Of a stretch of 64,000 nt of DNA, positions 34,135 through 47,345 are shown piece by piece. This DNA comes from Ampullaceana balthica. Taxonomy: Eukaryota; Mollusca; Gastropoda; Lymnaeidae. The DNA is taken from contig CALYLW010000016.1 of assembly GCA_944989445.1 (NCBI GenBank), positions 2,134,005-2,198,004 of the forward strand. Direction: 5' to 3'. The stretch's first letter is position 1; each line of letters starts with the position of its first letter. Made by a program: the position numbers and the translations under genes. The notes below the pieces were generated by a model that was not told the DNA's origin, ran no database searches, and worked only from the letters and a program-made list of their open reading frames with translations.

Positions 34135-34950
34135 AGTCCATTGGTAGGTCTTACAGAGAGGTTTGTGTGCGTGTATATATAGAGTTAAGGGGTAGGGCGT
34201 AAAGGGAGGTTAGGGTGAGCGGGTGGGTAGAGTCGAGTGGTAGGCAGTGGTAGGTCGTATAGAGATGTTAGGGTGAGTGGATGGGTAGAGTCGAGTGGTA
34301 GGGCGTATAGGTAGGTTAGGGTGAGTGGATGGGTAGAGTCGGGTGGTAGGGCGTATAGGGAGGTTAGGGTGAGTGGATGGGTAAAGTCGGGTGGTAGGGC
34401 GTATAGGTAGGTCAGGGTGAGTGGATGGGTAGAGTCGGGTGGTAGGGCGTATAGAGAGGTTAGGGTGAGTGGATGGGTAGTGTCGAGTGGTAGGGTGTAT
34501 AGGGAGGTTAGGGTGAGTGGATGGGTAGAGTCGAGTGGTAAGGTGTATGGGGAGGTTAGGGTGAGTGGATGGGTAGAGCCGGGTGGTAGGGGGTATAGGG
34601 AGGTTAGGGGGAGTGGATGGGTTGAGTCGGGTGGTAGGGGGTATAGGGAGGTTAGGGTGAGTGGATGGGTAGAGCCGGGTGGTAGGGCGTATAGGGAGGT
34701 TTGGGTGAGTGGATGGGTAGAGTCGGGTTGTAGGGGGTATAGGAAGGTTAGGGTGAGTGGATGGGTAGAGTCGGGTGGTAGGGCGTATAGGTAGGTTAGG
34801 GGGAGTGGATGGGTAAAGTCGGTTGGTAGGGGTATAGGGAGGTTAGGGTGAGTGGATGGGTAGAGTCGGGTGGTAGGGCGATTAGAGAGGTTAATGTGAG
34901 TGGATGGGTAGAGTCGAGTGCTAGGTCGTATAGGGAGGTTAGGTTATGTG
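34135..34950 (+). repeat. 48-bp minisatellite, array 5 (about 17 units)
   Basis: Same family and leader. It shares the GAGCCGGGTGG, GGGGGAGTGG and TGCTAGGTCGTATAGGGAGG variants with array 3 in the same order, showing that arrays 3 and 5 are copies of one array. Confidence 0.95.
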
Positions 34951-37900
34951 GAAGCATTTGTGCCTACTATCTCCTGTTCGCCTGCCTGCAATTATTAATC
35001 CCTCATTGAGTTGCCATACAAAGTATCATCTATAAGGATATATTTACAAATCGTTAAAGTTTTACAGTAGCCATAATGATTAGAGTGTTGAGACTTTAAT
35101 AAATAGAAGAAGAAGAAAAAGAAATACACGTTAGTCTGTATAGAAAATTTATGGAAACCTTCCTCCCTTGTTCTTTCAATCATACTACATGTTCAACAAA
35201 GATGTTAAAACTTTTTTGATATTACCGTCTAGTTTTTTTTATCCCTATGATGATTTCAGGGGTACATCAAATTTACAATTTTTTTTTAAAGTGCACTCTT
35301 TGACTGCATCTTTCTGTGAATATAACTTCCGGTGACTACCTCTTCCTATGAATGCAAGTCTTCAAATTGTTGGATTAGTTTTCTCAAACAAGCAAGAGAC
35401 AACAAAGTTGTCTATTCAGATCCCATGCTATTTGATCCATTATCGATCTACAAATTCCACTCGAGTTACCGGACTTCGGAAACCTGATTTAGTCACTTAG
35501 TCCTGCCCCAGAAACTGTGGGACACAGAAATGACAGCAGAGGGCGATGCGCATTGGGAAATATTTTATGTTTTATAACATAAAGTTTCGACTAATTTCCA
35601 AAGTATTTTTTGTGTAAGAGATTCGGAATTTAGTGGGACCAAACCTAGGTACGCCGCTGACATATATCTAAAACCATGCAACTGTTGAAAACAAACTGCA
35701 TGTTGCACAACGCGACATATTACGATATTGAATCAATGCCCTACCCTTTATAATAGTAACACAAACTGACACTACCTTACTATCAAAAATCCTTGTCATA
35801 ACTAGAAATCACTAGTAACACAAACTGACACTACCTTACCATCAAAAGCCCTTGTCATATTTAGAAATCACATACCATTATCAAAATCTAGCCATTCTAC
35901 ACCTTGCAATATCTACAGTCATACGCCCATGTGACATTTAACAATTCTTCGCCCTTGCCATCACAAGCAGTAGTTACCGACCATGAACAACCACTCCATA
36001 AAACGATTTTCTCATTTGGCCCTTGTTGGTCGTTTCACCTGGCACACACAACAAGAAGGTAAGCGAACCTGCCAGAATGTAACAGTGTCGTCTGAAATCA
36101 ATCATCACAGGACAATTCTGTCTCCCCGGCTCGTGATTGATTTCACGTCTGCTCTAATCACAGGTCTTCTGCCCAGATATGGCAGCCGCCACACGATCTG
36201 CTTCGATATCTTGTTTTTTGTTCCACTTTATTTTGAAGGCCAATTATAGTGTTTTCTTCTCTTTAACAAAGTAGCTTGAGGCAATGATTTTTATAAAATT
36301 ATTTTTGTGAAAAATACAAAATTGAATTATGGTTTCTATCTCTGGTTTCAGCTGAGTGGGGGGAAAAAAGACATCTAAAATTTAAATGTCATGTAAGTAT
36401 TGGAGGTGGGGGCGTAAGGAGAAGGATACAATCTATGCTCCAGGCTTCAAAATAATTTCTTAAATTAGTTTGTTTTATATGTGGTATGGGCATTGAAATA
36501 TTGCTTTTCTATCTGTTATTGGCTAGAGGAAACCTCTTCATAAAAGAATTGTATTTTTACACACTTTTATTTAAGTCACACTGTATGTTGTATCCATCCA
36601 TCCATCCATCCTTCCTTAAAAACTTGAAATTATACCACTTCTGATGGTCCTAGAGATCTAAAAATTTTACCACAGATAGATCTTAGATGACAATGCATTG
36701 TATCAAAATTTCAGATCGATCGAATGTACCGTATTGAAATTATTGCATTTTTAGTTTATCTATAGTCTATATATAAGCATCGGTACCCGTCTGCTTTGTT
36801 GACATCCATGAGTTCACCACGTGAACACATCACCGTGGTATAAAACGTTAGGCGGGCGCTTATGAGGTTTTTGGTATAAAAAAAATAGTGTTAAAAAAGA
36901 TGTGTGGGCTTCAGATGTGAATTTTAAAGAGTTTTTATTATAAGTTTTAAAAAATAGCTGTAAAAACAAAGTTTTTGACTATAAATCCCTTCTATATGAG
37001 ACATAACTAAAAGTAGTGATTATGTTAAAAGCGTGTCCTTTTTAAAAAAAAGATTTTTTAAATATTACTTATTTATTCTTAAATTAACTAGCAACCGCGT
37101 TTTTTTCTGGAAAAATGTTTTGTCTTTCTTTTAAGTTTTTAATGTCATAATGTCTGAAAGAAAAAATAACACCAGCATGTGTTGCACTTTTTCTTTTATC
37201 AGAGTTGGGATGTAATGTTAGAAATTCGATGTTTAAGAAATATAACATTAGGGATACAACTAATGTTTATACAATTTTAGCAATTCGTTGTTGTGATATA
37301 TTATTGTAGGGTATATTTCAAGGATGTAACATAATGACTACAATGCCAGGAATATAAATTGATAGATAAAGTATCAGGGATATATCAGTGAGGCAATGGA
37401 AGGGTTTTAATTGTTATAAAATCAATGTCAGGTATATAATTATAATGGATTTTAATATCGGGGATATAACGTAATGGATAATGTTTGGTAATCAACGTAA
37501 TGTAAAAGATACACACACAAAAAAAAAGAATAGAGACAGTGTCTGGAATTTAAATTAAATGATTCAATGTACAGGGTATAACATTATAGACGCAGAATTA
37601 AGGATATCAGTTGAGCCTCTGTCTAAGACAAGCCGACCTACTTTACCAAACACAACTAATCCGCACTGGAGTTCTATATTTGAAATTGTGAGGAACAAAA
37701 CATGGCAGCTCTCAGCGTTCTGTTTTCTTAAAATTAAAATTAATTGGAAGGCCAATGCTGACGTGGTCCGAGAAGAAATGTTATCGCTCAGACATCAGTT
37801 GGCTTTTCAGCCCTCGCCTTCCCCTCTCCCTACAGATGATCTTAAGGTCCGGTGATCCAAGCTGATTAGAGGAGAAACGAGACACAGATGGTCAGTCCCA

Positions 37901-38180
37901 AAACGGAAAGAATGGCTTCCGATATTTCTCTAATAACACAACTGAGATGTTTTGTTGTTGTATGTTAATTGAGATAGATATATATATATATATATGTACT
38001 CATGTATCATGAGTAAAACATACAGAACATCGGGTATCCACTAGTCTAAACTCGTAAACATGGCCACCAGGCCTGTCTTAAATATAAATGCATATCAATT
38101 ACTACGTCATTGCTTGACCAGTTTGCCACCGTCTGGGTCCATAAACGTAGACCATTGTCCTGTCACAGTCGCACGTGCTG
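34951..38180. other. Macro-repeat body, copy 2 (non-coding)
   Basis: Collinear with 18151-20785 at high identity, plus the 510-bp segment (about 36550-37072) and a local duplication of about 65 bp (CAAACTGACACTACCTTAC at about 35763 and 35822). It contains the CCATCCATCCATCCATCC tract near 36595. No known domain. Confidence 0.7.
37559..37855 (+). CDS. Weak conserved open frame of unknown nature in body
   Basis: This 98-codon frame contains WSSIFEIVRNKTWQLSAF and KINWKANADVVREEMLSLR and ends with TGA just after DDLKVR. DNA-level copies lie at about 30010-30308 and 20180-20478; the 20180 copy has an indel near 20270 that breaks the frame. It is not a recognised family and there is no promoter or splice evidence. 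The C-terminal half is the most conserved part in all three copies, but whole-body DNA conservation explains that equally well. Probably not a gene, or a scrap of an old mobile-element ORF. Confidence 0.15.
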   Translation: MIQCTGYNIIDAELRISVEPLSKTSRPTLPNTTNPHWSSIFEIVRNKTWQLSAFCFLKIKINWKANADVVREEMLSLRHQLAFQPSPSPLPTDDLKVR

Positions 38181-38189
38181 GCTTCAGAT

Positions 38190-38435
38190 GGCTGGAGATG
38201 GGTTTCAGTTACAGATAGTCTTGTTGTAGCATCACTTAAATATTGGGTCTCAGTTACAGATAGTCTTCTTCTAGCATCACTTAAATATTGGGTCTCAGTT
38301 TCAGATAGTCTTGTTCTAGCATCACTTAAATATTGGGTCTCACTTACAGATAGTCTTGTTCTAGCATCACTTAAATATTGGGTCTCAGTTTCAGATAGTC
38401 TTGTTCTAGCATCACTTAAATATTGTGTTTGTGTT
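38190..38435 (+). repeat. 45-bp minisatellite, copy 2 (5-6 units)
   Basis: Same 45-bp units as 20800-20965, with TCAGTTACAG and TCAGTTTCAG variants alternating in part. The 128-residue open frame here is a repeat artefact. Confidence 0.92.
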
Positions 38436-38499
38436 GGAGGCTGCGATGTGAGTAAGAATACAAAGATTTTGATGAGACTTACTTATTTTTCTAAATATA

Positions 38500-39145
38500 G
38501 AAATGTAATTTACCTTCGAATTAAGGACTCAATTCTTTATTCAAACAAGGATAGCTCGTAATTTTTAAAAACATATATATTATTTTACTAATTACTGGAT
38601 AACTAGGTACTTTGAAATAAAGGCTAAACGAAATAAATAGTTAATGTGGCAAAAATTAACCCTTCTTTGAAAATTTAAAACATGAAAATTTTCGCTCTTA
38701 TGCCAAAAATGTCAACGCAAGATTATCTACATTTGTTTGGCAATAAAAATGTGTTTTGGTTAGGAGTCAACCACATTATCATAACTGACTGTAAAAGTTT
38801 AATAGTAAACATTACATCTGTATCATGTTTGGTTAATCATCATCACACAATTATAGTTTTTTTCTGTGATTGTCCAAGGAACGTATTTCATACATATATG
38901 TACAAAATTGCATCCCTCTTTGTTCATCTCTTTGTTCATCTCTTTGTTCATCTCTTTGTTGCACCCTAACAGATCCAATGGCAACTCTAAAAAATTTCCG
39001 TGAAACATCCCAAATGTAACATCTCAACAGTCCAAACATTGGTATCTTGCAACCCTAACCCACATCGATACACGACTTTTCCATTATTCACGATTCGAGC
39101 AACTTACACGTTGTATTTTAACCACCGTTCTTACCTTGTTAAAAA
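38500..39145. repeat. Macro-repeat anchor, third and truncated copy
   Basis: Matches 2006-2520 and 21028-21565 but is more diverged. One or two worn 56-bp units remain (about 39010-39090), and the stretch after the 56-bp array (GAGCAACTTACACGTTGTATT) reaches about 39145, where homology stops. A 15-bp repeat (CTCTTTGTTCAT type, four units, 38918-38962) is expanded only in this copy. Confidence 0.8.
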
Positions 39146-39610
39146 TAGCTGTAAAAACTTCCGCTGTATAATGGCAGAAACCTTGTCTACCCAAAAAAAA
39201 TCTTAAACCTCGCCATTTTCGGAGAGAAAAAAAGAGCAGATAAATAAAAAATAAAAAAAAGAAAGCAATGGATGTTGCATCTCTCTTCCATTCTCTCCTC
39301 TACAGCTCTTACGAAATAGCAGCAGCCCCAGTTTGAACCAAATACTTCCATTACCCACCATGTTGTCTTGTAATGAAAGGTCTGCACCGGAAATTTGACG
39401 GGTCATTTTCACTCCCAAATGCCACGCAACGGACAGCAGCCGTTCCCGTAAACTTACCCAAAATGACTGGGAAGACAAGTGTGAGTTACTGACAGGGGCA
39501 GGGTAGTGCTGGGGGCAACTGTAACTTGGTTGCTACAGAAACGGGTTTTGTTGGTATGATGATGTATCTGATTCGCGTCAATGTTTGGCCTTGATACGTA
39601 TATACTTTCA
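39146..39610. other. Non-repetitive flank of the macro-repeat
   Basis: First sequence outside the macro-repeat. More mixed in base composition, with no convincing frame on either strand. Confidence 0.45.
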
Positions 39611-42600
39611 ATGTTTGAGACCCAGTACATGTCAACTTGTTTGAGACCCAGTACATGTCAACTTGTTTGAGACCGAGTACATGTCAACTTGTTTGAGACC
39701 CAGTACATGTCAACTTGTTTTAGACCCACTACATGTCAACTTGTTTGAGACAGAGTACATGTCAACTTGTTTGAGACCCAGTACATGTCAACTTGTTTTA
39801 GACCCACTACATGTCAACTTGTTTGAGACCCTGCACATGTCAACTTGTTTGAGATCCTGTACATGTCAACTTGTTTGAGACCCAGTATGTGTCAACTTGT
39901 TTGAGATCCAGTACATGTCAACTTGTTTGAGACCCAGTACATGTCAACTTTTTTTAGACCCACTACATGTCAACTTGTTTGAAACCCTGTACATGTCAAC
40001 TTGTTTGAGACCCAGTATGTGTCAACTTGTTTCAGACCCAGTACATGTCAACTTGTTTGAGACCCAGTACATGTCAACTTGTTTGAGACCGAGTACATGT
40101 CAACTTGTTTGAGACCCAGTACATGTCAACTTGTTTTAGACCCACTACATGTCAACTTGTTTAAAACCCTGTACATATCAACTTGTTTGAGACCCAGTAT
40201 GTGTCAACTTGTTTGAGACCCAGTACATGTCAACTTGTTTGAGACCCAGTACATGTCAACTTGTTTGAGACCCAGTACATGTCAACTTGTTTGAGACCGA
40301 GTACATGTCAACTTGTTTGAGACCCAGTACATGTCAACTTGTTTTAGACCCACTACATGTCAACTTGTTTGAGACAGAGTACATGTCAACTTGTTTGAGA
40401 CCCAGTACATGTCAACTTGTTTTAGACCCACTACATGTCAACTTGTTTGAGACCCTGCACATGTCAACTTGTTTGAGATCCTGTACATGTCAACTTGTTT
40501 GAGACCCAGTATGTGTCAACTTGTTTGAGATCCAGTACATGTCAACTTGTTTGAGACCCAGTACATGTCAACTTTTTTTAGACCCACTACATGTCAACTT
40601 GTTTGAAACCCTGTACATGTCAACTTGTTTGAGACCCAGTATGTGTCAACTTGTTTCAGACCCAGTACATGTCAACTTGTTTGAGACCCAGTACATGTCA
40701 ACTTGTTTGAGACCGAGTACATGTCAACTTGTTTGAGACCCAGTACATGTCAACTTGTTTAAGACCCACTACATGTCAACTTGTTTAAAACCCTGTACAT
40801 ATCAACTTGTTTGAGACCCAGTATGTGTTATTTTGTTTGAGACCCAGTACATGTCAACTTGTTTGAGACCCAGTACATGTCAACTTGTTTGAGACCCAGT
40901 ACATGTCAACTTGTTTGAGACCCAGTACATGTCAACTTGTTTGAGACCCAGTACATGTCAACTTGTTTGAGACCCAGTACATGTTAACTTGTTTTAGACA
41001 CACTACATGTCAACTTGTTTGAGACCCAGTACATGTCAACTTGTTTGAAACCCAGTACATGTCAACTTGTTTTAGACACACTACATGTCAACTTGTTTGA
41101 GACCCTGTACATGTCAAATTGTTTGAGACCCAGTACATGTAAACTTGTTTGAGACCCAGTACATGTCAACTTGTTTGAGACCCTGTACATGTCAACTTGT
41201 TTGAGACCCAGTACATGTACCCTTGTTTGAGACCCAGTACATGTCAATTTGTTTGAGATCCAGTACATGTCAACTTGTTTGAGACCCAGTACATGTCAAC
41301 TTGTTTGAGGCCCAGTACATGTCAACTAGTTTGAGACCCTGTACATGTCAACTTGTTTGAGACCCAGTACATGTCAACTTGTTTGAGACCCTGTACATGT
41401 CAACTTGTTTGAGACCCAGTACATGTCAACTTGTTTGAGACCCAGTACATGTCAACTTGTTTGAGACCCTGTACATGTCAACTTGTTTGAGACCCATTAC
41501 ATGTCAACTTGTTTGAAACCCAGTACATGTCAACTTGTTTGAGACCCATTACATGTCAACTTGTTTGAGACCCAGTACATGTCAACTTGTTTGAGACCCA
41601 GTACATGTCAACTTGTTTGAGACCCAGTACATGTCAACTTGTTTGAGACCCAGTACATGTCAACTTGTTTGAGACCCAGTACATGTCAACTTGTTTGAGA
41701 CAGAGCACATGTCAACTTGTTTGAGACCCAGTACATGTCAACTTGTTTGAGACCCAGTACATGTTAATTTGTTTTAGACACACTACATGTCAACTTGTTT
41801 GATACCCTGTACATGTCAAATTGTTTGAGACCCAGTACATGTAAACTTGTTTGAGACCCAGTACATGTCAACTTGTTTGAGACCCTGTACAGGTCAACTT
41901 GTTTGAGACCCAGTACATGTCAACTTGTTTGAGACAGAGCACATGTCAACTTGTTTGAGACCCAGTACATGTCAACTTGTTTGAGACCCAGTACATGTCA
42001 ACTTGTCTGAGACCCAGTACATGTCAACTTGTCTGAGACCCAGTACATGTCAACTTGTTTGAGATCCAGTACATGTCAACTTGTTTGAGACCCAGTACAT
42101 GTCAACTTGTTTGAGACCCAGTACATGTCAACTTATTTGAGACCCCGCACATGTCAACTTGTTTGAGACCCAGTACATGTCAACTTGTTTGAGACCCAGT
42201 ACATGTCAACTTGTTTGAGACCCAGTACATGTCAACTTGTTTGAGACCCAGTACATGTCAACTTGTTTGAGACAGAGCACATGTCAACTTGTTTGAGACC
42301 CAGTACATGTCAACTTGTTTGAGACCCAGTACATGTTAATTTGTTTTAGACACACTACATGTCAACTTGTTTGATACCCTGTACATGTCAAATTGTTTGA
42401 GACCCAGTACATGTAAACTTGTTTGAGACCCAGTACATGTCAACTTGTTTGAGACCCTGTACAGGTCAACTTGTTTGAGACCCAGTACATGTCAACTTGT
42501 TTGAGACAGAGCACATGTCAACTTGTTTGAGACCCAGTACATGTCAACTTGTTTGAGACCCAGTACATGTCAACTTGTCTGAGACCCAGTACATGTCAAC

Positions 42601-42834
42601 TTGTCTGAGACCCAGTACATGTCAACTTGTTTGAGATCCAGTACATGTCAACTTGTTTGAGACCCAGTACATGTCAACTTGTTTGAGACCCAGTACATGT
42701 CAACTTATTTGAGACCCCGCACATGTCAACTTGTTTGAGACCCAGTACATGTCAACTTGTTTGAGACCCAGTACATGTCAACTTGTTTGAGACCCAGTAC
42801 ATGTCAACTTGTTTGAGACCTAGTACATGTCAAC
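39611..42834 (+). repeat. 26-bp minisatellite, about 124 units, with super-repeats
   Basis: Units of 26 bp with core GACCCAGTACATGTCAACTT. Diagnostic variants show two higher-order repeats. A 624-bp block (24 units) is repeated near 39640-40263 and 40264-40887. A 572-bp block (22 units) marked by GACAGAGCACATG recurs at 41701/42273 and 41935/42507. Short open frames in this array are artefacts. Confidence 0.96.
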
Positions 42835-44515
42835 TTTGTTCACCTCTTGTATGGTTGGAAACGTTCATTGCTTGAAACAAACTACTGTCATTTGATGTTT
42901 TCTAATGGACAGATCAATACCAAAGTTATTTAGAAACATAAGCATTTCAGCATCTTGTTCGTATACTTGTAGATGAACAAAGATCAGAATGACCATAACT
43001 AATGCATTATTCGGCTAAGCTTATCAACAAATATAGAAGCGCTGTGCCAGTGTCACATTCAATTCCACGCGTCAATGATCTACTTGTGTGAGTTTAAGTG
43101 TGTCAGTTTGACTTATGTTTGATAAGGTATTAATCTAAAAGCTGCAAATTTCTATTTCTAACACGTGTCACTGGTTTTCATACAGCGCGTTATTTCCACA
43201 GTTTTTTTAAAAATTACAGTTGCTGACGTCCATCATTTTCACGACTGGTCTTCAATGTAATTTTGTTTCTTGTCTTTTTACAAGAACGGCTTATAGTAAT
43301 TTTATTTAAATATATGGGCTATCTATTTATATTATCGTAATCAAACGCGTGTCATTGCGAGCAACACAATCAATCCAAAGACATTTTAAACACAAACCGG
43401 GAGTTCAATTTTCAACCTCAAGGCAAACCTTAATGTGGTTACTGGAGATGAAAACGTTGACGTAAATTAACGTTTTTCAACTAGGGGACTGTCTTTGACA
43501 CGTTCATGTGACATCAGGATTATTGGCTACTACGTACACATCAAAAGTGCTTGTATCTAATAACCTAAATTAATGTGCTAGAGTAAACAAAAATGAAATT
43601 TAAATTAGCCTGTGTCCAATAATTTAAATTTAAATGTCAACTATGTTGTGTTTTTTTAAATACACAACTGGCACAAACAAAACTAATACCTGTGACAACA
43701 GCAGAAAAACACGAGAACAAATCCTTTTTATGTTCTAAAATACAAATTGAAATGACAACCAGAATAGAAAATCTACAGGCAAATTAAGTATTGAGAAGAG
43801 TGCACCGGACAATCATGCCATTCCAAAAGCCCAGCATTATGTCCTTTGTCTATTGTTGTGCTTCACTCATTTTTATAGGTTGTTTTGTTGGATTATGCAA
43901 ATTGGGTAGACATTTTTAATCCAGCTTAGTGGGAACGGGTATTTTAATGCTATTTTATTTTGATCTCAAATAATTTTTTTTTAAATTTTAAATTAAAAGA
44001 TTTTAAAAAATCATTCCTGTGTGTATGTATGTTCGTAAGCCACAGTGTGTGTGTATTTGTGTATGGGCATTTGCGTGTATGTGTGTCTTTATGGAAAAAC
44101 TCAAGGTCTGGTTATTGGTTAAGTAGGAGAACTATAACTGCTAATTGTCAGTAGGAACATTGTGCATCAGAATGAAAAGCGTTGCTAGCGTTGCGCCCTC
44201 ACGCATGTGACATAGAATATATCTTATTCAGAAATACTTTAAATCCAACACTTCATTGATCAATCTAAGTAGTTGTGTGCACCATCCATTACATTATATT
44301 TATTTATTTAGGTAAAGTGCGGTGGGCCTTACTTCTGAAGGAGGCACCACTCTGTATAATTTCTCAAATTATTATGATAATTTTAATATTTTCATTACAT
44401 TGATAAAATTTCAAATATATTCTGCAATCTGGGCCATGCAGTCTGGATGACGTGTTTGTAAAGAGAATCAAATAATTCACATTACGAAGTGAAAATATAA
44501 CGGTTTTATCCTTCT
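42835..44515. other. Mostly unique AT-rich sequence, no gene seen
   Basis: No convincing coding frame. It contains a TG-rich stretch (44018-44100) and a TTTATTTATTTA tract near 44300. Confidence 0.45.
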
Positions 44516-44519
44516 GGTC

Positions 44520-44655
44520 GACAAAAGATGGTTCATGAGGTGCCCCGACCAAAGATGGCTCATGAGGTGCCCCGACCAAAGATGGCTCTTGAGGTGCCCC
44601 GACCAAAGAGGGCTCATGAGGTGCCCCGACCAAAGATGGCTCATGAGGTGCCCGA
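44520..44655 (+). repeat. 27-bp minisatellite (5 units)
   Basis: Five units with core AAAGATGGCTCATGAGGTGC and CCCGACC. The minus-strand nine-residue repeat (GAPHEPSLV) is an artefact of the period. Confidence 0.93.
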
Positions 44656-46629
44656 ACTTTTAGCTTTCTGTACTCACCCATATATCTTTACCCGTGAATG
44701 ACGAAGTTATCGTAAGATGAATATTGCAATCAGTTGTGCAGTTAAATTATTCCCTGCCTTGTCACACGGCTAGCGCAGCTCATATTTTAGAATGTCGTTT
44801 CTTTGTAAGTAGAAATAACTTTCCCCGGTAAACAGCAAACAGCAAAGTGAAACTCCCATTCAAATAAAGTGGGTCTGAATCAAACCCATTCGTGTCTAGA
44901 AAACTGTTTCAAAATTTCCCTTAAATCCTTTCACTAATTTATTTATTAAAATTATTTTAAAATGTTTTCCTGATGTTCACTTATTCCAATGGCGTGCGCA
45001 TACTTTGACAGCCCGAGTCGGGTTAAGATCTCTCCCCCCCCCTTTTTTTTTCTACACCCCTACACATATACCACTTAAAGAGAACAAAAACTAAATTGCA
45101 TATTTACTTCAACTGATGTTTGATTAACATAAAGAAAACCGCTTAACTCTGATGAATTATATTCCAAACTTATAGTCATAAAAACAAACAAGGGAAAGAT
45201 CAATTGAAAACGAAAGCATCTACGTCACTGCCGGATCTAAGACCGTTGCACGTACAGCGTTTATTCCCCGATGACATCCGGTAACGAGAAACCGTCTACT
45301 TGCGCATATCATGATTAATTCATACAAGTCCCCGAACTCTTGCGTGCCGAGAAGTCCACACTCCCTTCCCCGCCCTCACTCCCAAAATCATGTAGAGTGG
45401 TCTCCCATCAATGTGTCTCACTAGTGTACAAACGTTTTGCATATTCAGTGGCCTCCCGTTTTAGAGTTGATCTGATCTTCAGGGGTTTAATCTCATTCTT
45501 TCAACATTAATAGGTACACATATAAAGTACTTTAAAAACAAGGGAGATTGTGTGTGATTCACAAAACGTTGCATGTTTGTAATCTTAATAGACATAAATC
45601 ATATTCTTGAATGGTAAATGAAAACAAAATCTTATTCTTGCAGTACAGACTTCCAATTATAACCCGGTCATTCCTGATCTTCAAGCCTAGACACTAATAT
45701 CAATCAAATACATTTTCTTCAAATTTACATCAAGACTATCAAAATTCACCAAAGAAGGTTTGTTATGTCCTTTTGCTATGCATGTCTTCATTTGCAGCCA
45801 TATTCCTAAAATAAAAGGAAAAAAGTAGCAGCATTTTCTAAATGTGTTCATTTCTTTGAATCTTTGTGTACCCGAAAAAGTAAATGCCATTGCTTATTCA
45901 CATTTACATTAAGTAATATAAATGTATGGATGTATTTTTTAAAATCCGAAACTATTATGTTTATGTCTTACTTGACATTCAATTAATTCATTCACTTAAT
46001 TTTCTTTGATGAGGAATCACAATGAATGTCTTAAGCACAAGGTGTCTTGTGGTCTCCAAAAGTTGGCGGCATAAAGTGTAGACGTTTTAATTAAATAGCT
46101 TGTTGTCAGCTAGCGTATAACTATAACATACATGACACAGCCACACACTCTATTTGTTATAATTTACCCAGTAGTTTGGAATATCTTTGGCTGTGTTCTC
46201 GAGTACAATAGTGTATAGCTCCACATAAATGAGAAGGCCACACACTCTATTTGTTATAATTTACCAAGCAGTTTGTAATATCTTTGACTGAAATCTTCAG
46301 TACACTTGGTCCGTGAGGATTTATTACCCGACATCTGCAAGAGTTCGCCTGACCACTGCTCTATCGAATGTGTCGCTGACGCCTCGTCTTGTAAACCGCA
46401 CGCACTTTATCTGAACTAATAAATGTCTGGCATATCGTCTGTTATCAAAGATGGGGCTGACCGTTCAGAGAGAGATGGTCACTGTCTCGGCCATTGCCAA
46501 AAGATTCATCATAGATACCAGTGACTCCATAATCTGTTGTCTCCCCCGACGGGGCGGGCATTATCGTATTTGACTGTTGTAATTTTTGTAACTTTCCTTG
46601 ACAGATAAAATGCGCTGTTGCTGGGCTGG
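44656..46629. other. Mostly unique sequence with one tandem duplication
   Basis: No gene seen. A two-unit duplication of about 93 bp lies at 46139-46310 (CCACACACTCTATTTGTTAT). A homopolymer pair of C and T runs sits near 45035-45050. Confidence 0.45.
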
Positions 46630-47345
46630 GTTGGGGATAATAGAGCAACCAGGCGCCTCTGTTGGGGACAATAGAGCAACCAGGCGCCTCTGTTGGGGAT
46701 AATAGAGCAACCAGGCGCCTCTAATGGGGACAATAGAGCAACCAGGCACTTTTGTTGGGGACAATAGAGCAACCAGGCGCCTCTGTTAGTGACAATAGAG
46801 CAACCAGGCACTTTTGTTGGGGACAAAAGAGCAACCAGGTGCCTCTGTTGGGGACAATAGAGCAACCAAGCACTTTTGTTGGGGACAATAGAGAAACCAG
46901 GTGCCTCTAACGGGGACAATAGAGCAACCAAGCGCTTTTGTTGGGGACAATAGAGCAACCAGGCGCCTCTGTTGGGGACAATAGAGCAACCAAGCACTTT
47001 TGTTGGGGACAATAGAGCAACCAGGTGCCTCTGTTGGGGACAATAAAGCAACCAAGCACTTTTGTTGGGGACAATAGAGCAACCAAGCACTTTTGTTGGG
47101 GATAATAGAGCAACCAGGTGCCTCTGTTTGGGACAATAGAGCAACCAAGCACTTTTGTTAGGGTCAATAGAGCAACCAGGTGCCTCTGTTGGGGACAATA
47201 GAGCAACCAGGTGCCTCTAATGGGGACAATAGAGCAGCCAAGCACTTCTGTTGGGGACAATAGAACAACCAGGCGCCTCTAATGGGGACAATAGAGCAGC
47301 CAAGCACTTCTGTTGGGTACAATAGAACAACCAGGCGCCTCTGTT
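46630..47345 (+). repeat. 31-bp minisatellite (about 23 units)
   Basis: Units of 31 bp with core GGGGACAATAGAGCAACCAG. Three end types alternate: AGGCGCCTCTGTT, AAGCACTTTTGTT and AGGTGCCTCTAAT. The first and second often alternate, giving a partial 62-bp dimer. The minus-strand open frames (NKSAWLLYCP-type repeats) are artefacts. Confidence 0.95.

Noticed and set aside
39663..41268. Open frames of about 70 residues in the 26-bp array
   Set aside because: 26 is not a multiple of three; the frames are short cycles of three readings that end at recurring stop-bearing units.
46509..47260. Minus-strand 229-residue NKSAWLLYCP repeat protein
   Set aside because: All three minus frames are open over the 31-bp array and give the same peptide, so it is a repeat by-product.
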